A stretch of 64,000 bases of DNA from Clostridium massiliamazoniense. GTDB lineage: Bacteria > Bacillota > Clostridia > Clostridiales > Clostridiaceae. The notes beneath the pieces were generated by a model that was not told the origin of the DNA, searched no databases, and was given only the letters and a program-made list of their open reading frames with translations. Positions 48,074 through 57,217 of this stretch are shown here, one piece after another. Where the stretch lies: NCBI RefSeq assembly GCF_001403635.1, contig NZ_LN879468.1, positions 1,116,001 to 1,180,000 on the forward strand. Reading direction: 5' to 3'. The first letter of the stretch is position 1. Each line of letters opens with the position of its first letter. The position numbers and the translations under genes were made by a program.

Positions 48074-48239
48074 TATTATTTTTTAAAGGAAAATACTTCA
48101 TTTATGGAGATTATAAAGAATTATCTTCCTCATTCTCCATTTTAGATATATAATCACCTTTAATTAAATCTTTTATTTTTAACCGTAAATAGCCATTATT
48201 CCTAATCTCCTCATAGGAAATTTCTTTTCAAAATTACTT

Positions 48240-49367
48240 TTACAATAAAAATTCTGCCATTATTTGATTAGACCATTCTATTCCTTGAGAACTAAGATAT
48301 AGATTATCTCCATTTCTAATTATAAGTTTTGCCTTTTCATATTTATTTAATAAAGGACCGTATACTTCTTCAATAGATTTGCCAAATCTTTTTTCAAATT
48401 CACTTATACTAATACCTTTTATTTTTCTAAGACCCATAAACATAAATTCTTCCATATTGTCTTTTAAAGAATTAATAATTTCTTCTTCCACTATAGGATT
48501 ATCATTATTTATCCCTTCTATGTATTTTTCAACTACTGATGTATTAGTTAATCTTTTATTATCAATATAAGAACTGGCAGCACTTCCAACACCTATCCAA
48601 CTATCCATATTCCAATAAGCTAAATTATGCCTACATTCTAATCCTATCTTTGAGTAATTAGATATTTCATATTGATAATATCCAGCCTCTAATAATTTAC
48701 TTTTAGCCAAATTATACATTTCTCTTTCAACTTCTTCTTCAGGAACCTTTAACTTATCCTCTTCATAGAGTTTATAAAAAGCTGTTCCTTCTTCAATAAT
48801 TAAGCTATAAGCTGAAATATGTTCTGGGTTTAAAGCTATTATCCTTTCTAGGCTTTCTTTCCAGTTTTCTAAACTTTGATTTGGTAGCCCAAAAATTAAA
48901 TCTACATTTATATTATTAAAACCAAAATCTCTTGCTTCCTTAAAATTCTTTTCGAATTCATCATAATCATGAATACGACCAATAGATTTAAGTAAAGTGT
49001 TTTGTACTGCTTGAAGTCCCATACTTATTCTATTAACACCATATTCCTTCATTATTTTTAACTTTTCTCTTGTTAAATTTCCTGGATTACACTCCATAGT
49101 ATGTTCAATATTGTTACTTAAATTTAATTTACTTACTTCCTTTAAAAGCATTTCTAATTCATTAACTCCTAAGGAACTCGGTGTTCCACCACCAATAAAA
49201 ATAGTATTAATTAAATACTCCTTAGTAATCTTATTATTCATTTCTTTAATTAAAGCTTTAATATAAGCTTCCTTTAATTGTCCCTTACCCGCAAAGGAAG
49301 GAAAATCACAGTAAAAACATTTTTGATCACAAAAAGGTATATGTATATATAATGATATTTCTTTCAT
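48240..49367 (-). CDS. hemW: Radical SAM heme chaperone HemW
   Basis: This 375-aa relative of coproporphyrinogen III dehydrogenase inserts heme into target proteins. The cluster motif is CDQKCFYCDF (C-x3-C-x2-C) near residue 17. FIGGGTPSSL and the C-terminal HemN-type domain (SEFEKRFGKSIEE) follow. The GTP/heme-binding family HNxxYW is seen as CRHNLAYWN. The ATG at 49367 has GGAGGA. It is in the usual order lepA-hemW-hrcA, but here a small gene and a repeat lie between lepA and hemW. Confidence 0.94.
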   Translation of the reverse strand: MKEISLYIHIPFCDQKCFYCDFPSFAGKGQLKEAYIKALIKEMNNKITKEYLINTIFIGGGTPSSLGVNELEMLLKEVSKLNLSNNIEHTMECNPGNLTREKLKIMKEYGVNRISMGLQAVQNTLLKSIGRIHDYDEFEKNFKEARDFGFNNINVDLIFGLPNQSLENWKESLERIIALNPEHISAYSLIIEEGTAFYKLYEEDKLKVPEEEVEREMYNLAKSKLLEAGYYQYEISNYSKIGLECRHNLAYWNMDSWIGVGSAASSYIDNKRLTNTSVVEKYIEGINNDNPIVEEEIINSLKDNMEEFMFMGLRKIKGISISEFEKRFGKSIEEVYGPLLNKYEKAKLIIRNGDNLYLSSQGIEWSNQIMAEFLL

Positions 49368-49384
49368 AAATTCCTCCAAAAATT

Positions 49385-49452
49385 TTTATTTTATATGACT
49401 TCCACTAAAATCTAAATAGAGTTAAAAGTCCATATAAATTAAGTCTACATTC
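49385..49452. repeat. Partial intergenic repeat, family 2 copy c
   Basis: ATGACTTCCACTAAAATC, AGAGTTAAAAGTC and CTACATTCATTAG align by eye with the second half of the 39746 copy; the first hairpin is missing and the second is decayed. Confidence 0.4.
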
Positions 49453-49550
49453 ATTAGTTATATAATATCATAAGAAAAATTCCCTGTAATATATTAAGAA
49501 ATCACATCTATTATATGTTTTCTTCCATTATGTACTTATTATAAATCTTT

Positions 49551-49558
49551 CATACATT
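49551..49558 (+). promoter_or_regulatory. Sporulation-type -10 box (CATACATT)
   Basis: CATACATT matches the -10 pattern of sigma-E/sigma-K promoters (CATACA-x-T). It lies 75 bp before the ATG of the 41-aa gene. A convincing -35 was not fixed, so the sigma factor is open. Confidence 0.4.
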
Positions 49559-49633
49559 GAAATAATAATAGAGAAAGATTAAATATGAACCATTTTATTA
49601 TTTAAAGATTAATAAATATTTGAGGTGATATTA

Positions 49634-49759
49634 ATGGCAAAAGCAGGAATGAGATTACCAAATCCAAAAGCTCAACATGGAAAAGAAAGTAACCACAAAC
49701 CACATCATAAATATGGAGAAAACCAAGTACCAGAAATACAAGGAAAAGAAAAAAATTAA
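49634..49759 (+). CDS. 41-aa small basic protein, possibly spore-related
   Basis: The peptide begins MAKAGMRLPNPKAQHGKES and is rich in Lys, His, Gly and Asn with no hydrophobic core. It ends with PEIQGKEKN. The ATG has a clean GAGGTGAT, and a terminating repeat follows 13 bp after the stop, so it is a real gene although short. Its composition resembles small acid-soluble or coat-associated spore proteins; that is inference. The CATACATT box upstream fits a sporulation promoter. Confidence 0.7.
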   Translation: MAKAGMRLPNPKAQHGKESNHKPHHKYGENQVPEIQGKEKN

Positions 49760-49770
49760 TAATAGAAAAA

Positions 49771-49919
49771 AAGAGGATGTATCAACTTACAGATACATCC
49801 TCTCTGCCTTTTATCTAGCTATATAGGTTCACCATTTGTGCCTATATAGCTATCTCTGCAAATGAAAAAATACATTGATAAAAGTAATAAAAAAAAGGAT
49901 GCATAAAGCATCCTTTTTT
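49771..49919. repeat. Palindromic intergenic element, copy D (about 150 bp, strongly deleted)
   Basis: The GGATGTATC hairpin starts 13 bp after the 41-aa gene. The outer arm CTATATAGGTTCACCATTTG is joined directly to GTGCCTATATAGC, so the whole interior is missing. It ends with the GGATGC/GCATCC terminator of lepA. Confidence 0.85.
49889..49919 (-). terminator. lepA terminator
   Basis: AAAGGATGC and GCATCCTTT flank a 5-nt loop and are followed by TTTTTATTAC on the minus strand. A-tracts on both sides make it bidirectional. Confidence 0.9.
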
Positions 49920-49920
49920 T

Positions 49921-51720
49921 CTAATCTATTTTTAGTACTGCCATAAATGCCTCTTGTGGCACTTCAACAGTTCCTAATTGTCTCATTCTCTTCTTACCTT
50001 CTTTTTGTTTCTCAAGAAGTTTTTTCTTTCTTGAAATATCTCCACCATAACACTTAGCAAGAACGTCTTTTCTCATAGCTTTAACAGTTTCTCTAGCTAT
50101 GATTTTTGAACCTACTGCTGCTTGTATTGGTATTTCAAACATTTGTCTTGGAATTATTTCTTTTAATTTTTCAGCTATTCCTCTACCTTTATTGTAAGCT
50201 CTATCTTTAGGAACTATCATAGATAAGGCATCTACAACATCTCCATTAAGAAGTATATCAAGCTTAACAAGTTCTGATTTTTCATAACCTTTTAAATCGT
50301 AATCTAGGGATGCATATCCTCTAGTTTTTGATTTTAAAGTATCAAAGAAATCATAAACTATTTCATTTAAAGGCATATCGTAATCTATAACAACCCTTGT
50401 TTCTTCTATATATCTCATATCAAGATACTTTCCTCTTCTATCTTGACAAAGTTCCATAACAGCTCCAGTATAATCTGTTGGTGTTATTATTGAAGCTTTA
50501 ACCATTGGTTCTTCCATGTAAGCTATTTCTGTTGGTTCTGGAAGATTTGTTGGGTTTGTTAAATCAAAAGTTTCTCCATCTGTTTTTGTTACTTTATATA
50601 TAACTGATGGTGCTGTTGTAATTATATCAAGATTGAATTCTCTTTCTATTCTTTCTTGCATAATTTCCATGTGAAGAAGTCCTAAGAATCCACATCTAAA
50701 TCCGAATCCAAGAGCTATAGATGTCTCAGGCTCAAAAGTTAATGCTGCATCATTTATTTGAAGTTTTTCTAAAGCTTCTTTAAGTTCTTCGTATTTTGCT
50801 CCATCAACAGGGTATATACCTGAGAATACCATTGGCATTGCTGGTTTATATCCCTTTAAAGGTTCAGCTGTTGGGTTATCTGCATAAGTTATAGTATCAC
50901 CAACTCTAGCATCTCTAACATTCTTTATAGAACCTGTTATGTAACCAACTTCACCTGCTTGAAGTTCATTCACTTGGAATGGTGCTGGAGTAAACACTCC
51001 TACCTCTGTTACTTCATATTCTTTTCCTGTTGCCATTAACTTTATTTTAGTTCCTTTTTTAACTTTACCGTCTCTTATTCTTACATAACAAACTACACCC
51101 TTATAGCTATCATAGTAAGAATCAAATATTAAAGCTTTTAAAGGTGCATCATTATCACCTTCTGGTGCTGGAACCTTTTCAACTATTTCTTCTAAAACGT
51201 CTTCTATGTTTAATCCTGTTTTAGCTGAAATTAATGGGCACTCTTCTGCCTCTATTCCTATTACATCTTCTATTTCCTGCTTTATTTCATCAGGTCTTGC
51301 ACTTGGCAAATCTATTTTGTTTATTACTGGTACTATCTCTAAATCATTATCTAAAGCTAAATAGCAGTTAGCCAATGTTTGAGCTTGTATTCCTTGACTT
51401 GCGTCAACTACAAGTACTGCACCTTCACAAGCCGCTAAGCTTCTTGAAACCTCATAAGTGAAGTCTACATGTCCTGGAGTATCTATTAAGTTTAATATAT
51501 ATTCGTCTCCATTTTCTCTTTTATATATAAGTCTTGCTGCTTGAGACTTTATAGTAATCCCTCTCTCTTTTTCAAGTTCCATTGTATCTAGAACTTGCTC
51601 TTCCATTTCCCTCTTAGTTAAGGTTCCTGTTTTCTCAAGAAGTCTATCCGCTAATGTTGATTTACCATGGTCAATATGTGCCACTATAGAAAAGTTTCTA
51701 ATAAATTTCTTTTTATCCAT
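49921..51720 (-). CDS. lepA: Elongation factor 4 (LepA)
   Basis: This 599-aa GTPase back-translocates or rescues ribosomes. G motifs are [17 protein letters not shown] (seen in part), DTPGHVDF and [13 protein letters not shown]-like domains II-III and V follow, and the unique LepA C-terminal domain ends with [15 protein letters not shown]. The ATG has AGGAGAT. Confidence 0.98.
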   Translation of the reverse strand: MDKKKFIRNFSIVAHIDHGKSTLADRLLEKTGTLTKREMEEQVLDTMELEKERGITIKSQAARLIYKRENGDEYILNLIDTPGHVDFTYEVSRSLAACEGAVLVVDASQGIQAQTLANCYLALDNDLEIVPVINKIDLPSARPDEIKQEIEDVIGIEAEECPLISAKTGLNIEDVLEEIVEKVPAPEGDNDAPLKALIFDSYYDSYKGVVCYVRIRDGKVKKGTKIKLMATGKEYEVTEVGVFTPAPFQVNELQAGEVGYITGSIKNVRDARVGDTITYADNPTAEPLKGYKPAMPMVFSGIYPVDGAKYEELKEALEKLQINDAALTFEPETSIALGFGFRCGFLGLLHMEIMQERIEREFNLDIITTAPSVIYKVTKTDGETFDLTNPTNLPEPTEIAYMEEPMVKASIITPTDYTGAVMELCQDRRGKYLDMRYIEETRVVIDYDMPLNEIVYDFFDTLKSKTRGYASLDYDLKGYEKSELVKLDILLNGDVVDALSMIVPKDRAYNKGRGIAEKLKEIIPRQMFEIPIQAAVGSKIIARETVKAMRKDVLAKCYGGDISRKKKLLEKQKEGKKRMRQLGTVEVPQEAFMAVLKID

Positions 51721-51829
51721 ATTATCTCCTGTCCTTTCTAGCCTAGTTGACAGTATTCACCCCCATTGTAAAATAAGTCAAAATAGATTATACCATAAGT
51801 TTTATTCAAAGTGTAAATAATCTAAAATA

Positions 51830-52186
51830 TTAATAAAAAATATCATATACATAATTATTTATGGTGTTTACTGTATCTGTTATAAAATAAAAGCTCTTTG
51901 AAAAAATTTTAGTTACTACATTAGTATCTAAATTTATAAAATACTTTCCTAAACCTATTATTAAACCTTCCTTAGAATTATAGGATTTTAAAAAAGCATT
52001 GTCATTACTAAAACTCTTTAAATCAACTCCAACCTTTTCCTTTATATCATCATAATTTACTACATACCTTTCATTCTCCATACTATTAAAAGCGTCAGTG
52101 ACTATTAAATTTATTGTTAACACACCCCAAAGTAAAAATATAATTACTGAAACTAATGTACATGAAAATACTATTTTTTTTCCCAA
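51830..52186 (-). CDS. Small membrane-anchored protein (118 aa)
   Basis: The frame extends to 52240, but that part covers a hairpin. The TTG at 52186 has AAGGGGTG seven bases upstream and starts MGKKIVFSC. One membrane helix lies at residues 6-28 (FSCTLVSVIIFLLWGVLTI). The outside part of 90 residues is unrecognised, with a pattern KYFINLDTNVVTKIFSK. Its place between lepA and spoIIP is conserved in my memory of clostridial genomes, but the family is unknown. Confidence 0.55.
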   Translation of the reverse strand: MGKKIVFSCTLVSVIIFLLWGVLTINLIVTDAFNSMENERYVVNYDDIKEKVGVDLKSFSNDNAFLKSYNSKEGLIIGLGKYFINLDTNVVTKIFSKSFYFITDTVNTINNYVYDIFY

Positions 52187-52192
52187 ACAAAA

Positions 52193-52228
52193 ACACCCCT
52201 TAAGATAAATATCTATCTTAAAGGATGT
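52193..52228 (-). promoter_or_regulatory. Hairpin overlapping the ribosome site of the 118-aa gene
   Basis: On the minus strand, ACATCCTTTAAGATA pairs with TATCTTAAGGGGTGT. The 3' arm contains the AAGGGG site of the TTG at 52186, and TTTTTG follows. It may control translation or terminate the spoIIP transcript. Confidence 0.5.
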
Positions 52229-52382
52229 CCTAAATTTCACTTTTTATTCAGAATACTCTAAGGTATAAATTAAAGTAAATACTTTAACTTTCATAATATA
52301 ATTTATAACTCCTAACCTATAGAGATATACCTAAAGTATCTTTTGTCTTATAGTTAATCACTGTAATCCTTCTACACTAATT

Positions 52383-53453
52383 CTAATTACTTTTTCTATA
52401 AACTTCTTCTGCTATTAATCTAGCTATATATTTAGCTGTATTACTAGCCTCTTCAAAGGTGTTTTTGTCTCCACCAACTTCTATCAAAACTGAATTTTTT
52501 GATAAATCTTGATTATAAGAGTTACTAGAAGCTCTATTTCTCTCTAAAACTCCCCTATAAAGTTCTGGGAAAAACTCCTTAATATCATCATTCATTCTAT
52601 TTATTAAGGCCTTTGTTTCATTATAATTAACATTATTTTTTCCAGTTGGGAAAAGTAATTTAACTAAACTTTCCCCATTTATATTTGCAGTAGTTCTCTC
52701 TTTAGTTGGTATTCCTCCATCCCTATGGACATCTACTATTAACTTAAAGTCATCATACTTATTTAAATAATTTTGAATTCCTTTTCTAGATGCTCTATAT
52801 GAATTATTCCAATCTGAACAATATATAGTTTTATCATGTATTACAGATATCCCATAATATTCTTCAAGTTCCTTTTCTATTAAGGAAGTAACTGCAACAA
52901 TATTCTTACTCATATCATCACTATAAGCATTTCTACCTTCAATATCACCTGTAAAAGCCTCTGTTGTATGAGTATTATATAATAATACCTCTGGCTTTGA
53001 TTGGTCTAAGGTTTTAACTAGTTTTGGATTTCTAACTCCACTTGGATCTACCTTTTTCTCTTCATTCCCCTTAAGCTCTACGCTTTGTTCTTTTACTGTA
53101 AAGGAACTAAGCGTATTATTTTCTACTAATTCATTATTAGATGTAAATCCTCTAAAACCAGCTACTCCATGAGATAATATAGCCTCTAGATTTATTTTAT
53201 CAACATATAAAGTTTCCATAAGTAAACTCCCTATGGTTACTGTACTTTCTTCATAAGCATCTTTGTCATAATAAGAACCCTTTAAAATAGGAATCCCTCC
53301 ATTAATCATTTGCACATAAGCATGATTCCCTGTTATATTTCTTGTTAAAGCTACCTTTACAAACCTCGTCATAAATAACATAGATATTACTAGACATATA
53401 ATCATCCCTATGGGCAGCTCCACTTTCTTATTTAGCCTTACGGTTTCAATCAA
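52383..53453 (-). CDS. spoIIP: Stage II sporulation protein P, copy 2
   Basis: This 356-aa membrane-anchored amidase/endopeptidase helps remove septal peptidoglycan during engulfment, with SpoIID and SpoIIM. One N-terminal helix lies at residues 17-30. The catalytic domain has VLLYNTHTTEAF with the zinc His/Glu pair, IVDVHRDGG, and SVLIEVGGDKNT with the last Glu. The TTG at 53453 sits behind AAAGGAGG; a GTG inside that site is rejected. It is a tandem duplicate of the 53537 gene. Confidence 0.9.
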   Translation of the reverse strand: MIETVRLNKKVELPIGMIICLVISMLFMTRFVKVALTRNITGNHAYVQMINGGIPILKGSYYDKDAYEESTVTIGSLLMETLYVDKINLEAILSHGVAGFRGFTSNNELVENNTLSSFTVKEQSVELKGNEEKKVDPSGVRNPKLVKTLDQSKPEVLLYNTHTTEAFTGDIEGRNAYSDDMSKNIVAVTSLIEKELEEYYGISVIHDKTIYCSDWNNSYRASRKGIQNYLNKYDDFKLIVDVHRDGGIPTKERTTANINGESLVKLLFPTGKNNVNYNETKALINRMNDDIKEFFPELYRGVLERNRASSNSYNQDLSKNSVLIEVGGDKNTFEEASNTAKYIARLIAEEVYRKSN

Positions 53454-53469
53454 AAGCACACCTCCTTTA

Positions 53470-53487
53470 TCTATAGAGATTTATATG
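53470..53487 (-). promoter_or_regulatory. Conserved block upstream of spoIIP copy 2
   Basis: GCATATAAATCTCTATAGA on the minus strand is nearly repeated before copy 1 (54629-54646). It may be part of a sporulation promoter (CATATAAAT resembles a sigma-E -10) or a remnant of the duplication. Confidence 0.35.
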
Positions 53488-53536
53488 CAATGACTTAAAA
53501 TATTATGTTATGTTTTCTAAAGTTCAGTAGAAATAT

Positions 53537-54613
53537 CTATCTATTATCTTGTCTATAAACTTCCTCTGCAATTATTCTAGCTATATATTTTGCTGTGTTC
53601 TTTGCTTCTTCAGGAGTACATTTCTCTGATCCAACCTCCATTAAATAAGCATTTTTAGATAAGTCTTGATTGTATGAATTACTTTTAGCTCTGTTATAAG
53701 TAACTATTCCCCTACTTAACCCAGGAAAATTCTTATTTAAATCTTCAATCATCCTATTTATTGTTTCATTACTATGAGCATAGTTAGGATTATTTTTCCC
53801 ATTTCCAAACATTACTCTAGCAACACTTTCTCCATTTATATTCATGGTTACATTTTCTCTTTTAGGTCCCCCATCTCTATGAAGATCTAAAATGAATTTA
53901 AAGTCTCCATACTTGTTTAAATAACTTTGAACCCCTTCTCTAGATCTTTTATAGGCATTATTATAATCTGCTGCATACATAGTTTTATCGTGAATAACAG
54001 ATATACCATAATACTCTTCTAGTTCCTTTTCTATTAAAGCTCCTACTCCTAATATATTTTTCTCCATATCATTGCTAAATCCACCAGTTTCTCCAAAAGC
54101 CTCTGCTGTATGGCTACTATAAATCAAAACTTCAGGCTTTGATTGATCTAAAACTTTTACTATATTAGGATTTCTAGCTTCATTAACTTTAGTATCTTGA
54201 TTTTCCTTCTTCTCATTTTCAGTGTGCTTTTCTATACTGCTTTCCTTAACAATAAAAGAATCTATATTTTCTTTACTACCACTAAATTCATTTTTAGAGG
54301 CAAATTCATTAAATCCCGGTATTTGAAGTGCTAATATAGTTTCTAAATTTATTTTATCAATCCAAAAGGTTTCTAAAACTAAATTTTTAACTGTAACTTC
54401 ACTTTCCACATAGGCATCCTTATCATAATATTCAGCTTTAAGCATTGGTATTCCTTCATTAATCATCTGAACGTAAGCATGATTACCCATTATATTTCTT
54501 GATAAAGCTATATTCATAAATCTAATCATAAAAAATATTGTAAATACTAAAGTAAATATTAATCCCATGGGTAATTCTGAATTTTTCCTCATGGTTCTCG
54601 TTGTTAAAGACAA
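53537..54613 (-). CDS. spoIIP: Stage II sporulation protein P, copy 1
   Basis: This 358-aa protein has the same design as copy 2: an N-terminal helix (MGLIFTLVFTIFFMIRFM), then the amidase domain with VLIYSSHTAEAF, ILDLHRDGG and AYLMEVGSEKCT. It starts with TTG behind GGAGGG. It follows gpr by 57 bp, and gpr-spoIIP is the canonical Firmicute order. This copy is therefore the likely ancestral one and copy 2 the duplicate. Catalytic His and Glu are intact in both. Confidence 0.93.
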   Translation of the reverse strand: MSLTTRTMRKNSELPMGLIFTLVFTIFFMIRFMNIALSRNIMGNHAYVQMINEGIPMLKAEYYDKDAYVESEVTVKNLVLETFWIDKINLETILALQIPGFNEFASKNEFSGSKENIDSFIVKESSIEKHTENEKKENQDTKVNEARNPNIVKVLDQSKPEVLIYSSHTAEAFGETGGFSNDMEKNILGVGALIEKELEEYYGISVIHDKTMYAADYNNAYKRSREGVQSYLNKYGDFKFILDLHRDGGPKRENVTMNINGESVARVMFGNGKNNPNYAHSNETINRMIEDLNKNFPGLSRGIVTYNRAKSNSYNQDLSKNAYLMEVGSEKCTPEEAKNTAKYIARIIAEEVYRQDNR

Positions 54614-54628
54614 AAAATATCCCTCCTC

Positions 54629-54646
54629 TCTATAAAAATTTATATG
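54629..54646 (-). promoter_or_regulatory. Conserved block upstream of spoIIP copy 1
   Basis: TCATATAAATTTTTATAGA on the minus strand matches the block before copy 2 in most positions. Confidence 0.35.
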
Positions 54647-54670
54647 AGTTAAGGGATTTTATTATGTTTA

Positions 54671-55645
54671 CTAATTTAAAAAGCTATTTATTTCATCTAT
54701 CATCATAGTTGGTTGTAATGCTAGATTTATTCCATTTGCTACTATTTTAGAAATAAAATCTATAATTTCATCTACATCCTTTGGAGTTACCATTAATTCT
54801 CCCATGTATGGTCTTAAAAGACTTTTTATAAGTTCTCCTTTTTTACCTCTATCCATTGATTTTAACATTGTATAAAATTCTTTACCTTCTGTGGCTTCTT
54901 CTATCATTTCATCTAATACTAAATCCATTGCATCATTAGCTACTGTGGCTGCATTTACAACTGTTGGTACTCCTATAGCTACTACTGGAACTCCTATAGC
55001 TTTTTCATTTATTTCCATTCTATTATTTCCAACACCAGCTCCTGGAGCTATACCTGTATTACTTATTTGAATTGTTTTAGCTACTCTTTTCAAACTCCTT
55101 GATGAAAGTGCATCAATGCAAATAACTAAATCTGGATTTAGTTTATCTACAAGTGATTTTATTATTTCTCCTGTTTCAATGCCTGTTGTCCCTAATACAC
55201 CTGGAGCAAGAGCACATACTGGTCTTATTTCTTCATCAATTTCATCTGGTATAAGTTTTTTTAAATGTCTTGTTATCATTAATTTTTTAACTACCTTTGG
55301 TCCTAATGCATCTGGAGTAACTGCTATATTTCCAAGACCAATTACTAAAGTAAGACTATCTTCCTTTAAATTTATTATTTTTTCCAAGCTTCCAGCAAGA
55401 ATATGTGCAACTTGATCCATTATAGCTCCATCATATTGAGTAAGTTCTGGCATTTCTATAGTTATATATTGCCCTATAGGTTTACCCATATTTCTTTCTC
55501 CCTCTTCATTTTCTATATGAACAGTAGTTATCTTTATATCTTCTGAGCTTTCTTCTTCTACCTTTACGCCCGTTATAGTTTTATTATTTTCACTTTCGTA
55601 AATATCACGTCTTTCAATAGCTAAATCTGTTCTTACATTATACAT
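54671..55645 (-). CDS. gpr: Germination protease (GPR)
   Basis: This 324-aa aspartic-type protease degrades small acid-soluble spore proteins at germination. It is made as a zymogen; the N-terminal MYNVRTDLAIERRDIYE is the start of the propeptide region. Family blocks are VIGLGNIAVTPDALGPKVV (in part), CALAPGVLGTTGIET, VICIDALSSRS, and TGIAPGAGVGNNR. The ATG follows AGAGGTG. Sigma-G control is expected from the family. Confidence 0.96.
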   Translation of the reverse strand: MYNVRTDLAIERRDIYESENNKTITGVKVEEESSEDIKITTVHIENEEGERNMGKPIGQYITIEMPELTQYDGAIMDQVAHILAGSLEKIINLKEDSLTLVIGLGNIAVTPDALGPKVVKKLMITRHLKKLIPDEIDEEIRPVCALAPGVLGTTGIETGEIIKSLVDKLNPDLVICIDALSSRSLKRVAKTIQISNTGIAPGAGVGNNRMEINEKAIGVPVVAIGVPTVVNAATVANDAMDLVLDEMIEEATEGKEFYTMLKSMDRGKKGELIKSLLRPYMGELMVTPKDVDEIIDFISKIVANGINLALQPTMMIDEINSFLN

Positions 55646-55726
55646 TTCTACACCTCTCTTCTTTTGTAGTTAACTTATTTTATCCTTTATCCATATTTTT
55701 TATGTCTATTTTTCCTTAAAAAATAC

Positions 55727-55755
55727 TTGAACTTATAATGTTTAAATGCTATAAT
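55727..55755 (+). promoter_or_regulatory. rpsT promoter
   Basis: TTGAAC (55727-55732), 17 bp and TATAAT (55750-55755) lie 80 bp before the rpsT start. Confidence 0.8.
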
Positions 55756-55762
55756 TACCTTT

Positions 55763-55836
55763 GTTAAATAATGAACTCGTACGCAGATTCCCCAAAACTG
55801 CAGATACGCGATAAAAGTTGAAGGGGGTGAACCAGA
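55763..55836 (+). promoter_or_regulatory. rpsT leader
   Basis: The GC-richer leader contains GCAG..CTGC and CGTACGC..GCG arms and an AAGGGGGTG ribosome site. S20 is known to regulate its own translation in other bacteria. A similar role here is inference. Confidence 0.35.
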
Positions 55837-56100
55837 ATGGCAAATATAAAATCAGCAAAAAAGAGAATAAAAGTAACAGCAACTAAGACTTTAAGAAATA
55901 AAATGATTAAGTCAGCTCTTAAGACAGCTATAAAGAAATTTGAAGCTGCTGTAGAAGCTAAAAATGTTGAAGAAGCAAAAGCTCTTCATGTTCAAGCAGT
56001 TAGAGCTTTAGATATGGCTACAAGCAAAGGTGTAGTACATAAAAACATGGCTGCTAGAAAGAAATCAAAATTAGCTAGCAAATTAAACGCTATGGCTTAA
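55837..56100 (+). CDS. rpsT: 30S ribosomal protein S20
   Basis: This 87-aa all-helical basic protein binds the 5' domain of 16S rRNA. It starts [20 protein letters not shown] and ends with the conserved [15 protein letters not shown] block. AAGGGGGTG precedes the ATG. It is monocistronic, divergent from gpr and convergent with holA. Confidence 0.98.
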   Translation: MANIKSAKKRIKVTATKTLRNKMIKSALKTAIKKFEAAVEAKNVEEAKALHVQAVRALDMATSKGVVHKNMAARKKSKLASKLNAMA

Positions 56101-56107
56101 TTGTGAC

Positions 56108-56139
56108 GGTGTTAGATAGTCTAACACCTTTTCTTTTTT
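56108..56139 (+). terminator. rpsT terminator
   Basis: GGTGTTAGA pairs with TCTAACACC and is followed by TTTTCTTTTTT. Confidence 0.95.
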
Positions 56140-56143
56140 GCCT

Positions 56144-56177
56144 AAAAAAAAGCTATATTTTTATATAGCTCTTTTTT
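56144..56177 (-). terminator. holA terminator
   Basis: AGCTATAT and ATATAGCT form a short hairpin flanked by A7 and T6 runs. It lies just behind the holA stop. Confidence 0.8.
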
Positions 56178-56183
56178 ATATCT

Positions 56184-57215
56184 TTATATTAAAATATTAA
56201 TTACCATAAGTTCTATTTCTGTTTTCTTATCTAAATAAGATTGACTTTTGAGTCTCTTTTCTGTTTCTAAAGATATATTCAGAGCTTTTTTTATTGCTCC
56301 TTCTTTAAATTTCCTACTTTGATTTATTAACTTTTCTACCACAAAATTAGGTAACTTAAGTTCTCTGCTTATATCATCTAATCTTTTTCCTTTTTCTAAA
56401 CATACCTTAGTTATATATAGTTTTTTTAGTTGTTCTTGTATTAATCTTAAAATAGAAAATATATCTTCTCCCTTACTAATAAGCTCATTAATTAGGTCAA
56501 TGGCTTTATTAGCTCTCTTTTGTGATATAAACTCTATTAAATCAAACATGTCATCTTCACTTGTTTTAGGTAACATTAAATTTATATCTTCTTTAGTTAT
56601 TTCTCTACCTTCTGTAAAGTTTATTAATTTATCTACTTCTCTCTCGATTATATCAAAGTTATTTTCAACCATTTCAGAAAAATACTTAAGTTCTATTTTA
56701 CCAATATTTTTCCCCTGTTCTTTAAATATATTCTCTATTTTATTAGTTAATCTCACACCTTTTAATTTATCAACTAAAACAATAGTGCACCCCTTTTTAT
56801 CTAAATCTATTATCTTCTTAAACTTATTAGCTCGTTCTCTTTTATCGCTTAAAAGTAAATACCCTATTACTAAAGTACTTGAAGGAGGATTTATAAAATA
56901 ATCCTTTGCTTTCTCATAGAAAGCTTTATTTTCATTATCACATTTATCCCTTAAAAAATTTGTTCTTGCCATTACAACAGCTCTTCTATCAGCCATAAAA
57001 GGCAATGTTTCACAGGCATTCATAAACTCATCAAAATTTAAATTATTTCCATCAAACTTTGCTAGATTTAAGTCTAAAAAGCTTTTATCTATAGATGCTG
57101 AAATAATTTTATTAACAGACTCTTTCATCAAAAACTCATCTGTTCCACATAAAACATAGGAATTTTTTATATTACCACTTTTAATCTCTTCCTCTAATTT
57201 TAATAAATCAATCAC
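56184..57215 (-). CDS. holA: DNA polymerase III delta subunit
   Basis: This 343-aa clamp-loader subunit opens the beta clamp. Family blocks are SYVLCGTDEFLMKESVNKI, LPFMADRRAVVM, and the AAA-like lid domain with DMFDLIEFISQKRANKAI (each in part). The C-terminal collar domain has KLYITKVCLEKG. The GTG start has AGAGG and overlaps the comEC remnant end. The order comEC-holA-rpsT is conserved in Firmicutes. Confidence 0.95.
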   Translation of the reverse strand: MIDLLKLEEEIKSGNIKNSYVLCGTDEFLMKESVNKIISASIDKSFLDLNLAKFDGNNLNFDEFMNACETLPFMADRRAVVMARTNFLRDKCDNENKAFYEKAKDYFINPPSSTLVIGYLLLSDKRERANKFKKIIDLDKKGCTIVLVDKLKGVRLTNKIENIFKEQGKNIGKIELKYFSEMVENNFDIIEREVDKLINFTEGREITKEDINLMLPKTSEDDMFDLIEFISQKRANKAIDLINELISKGEDIFSILRLIQEQLKKLYITKVCLEKGKRLDDISRELKLPNFVVEKLINQSRKFKEGAIKKALNISLETEKRLKSQSYLDKKTEIELMVINILI

Positions 57216-57217
57216 TA

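Noticed and set aside
48136-48239. 33-codon open stretch after hemW with protein-like text
   Set aside because: It has no ATG, GTG or TTG start and no ribosome site. It may be a fossil but cannot be supported as a gene.
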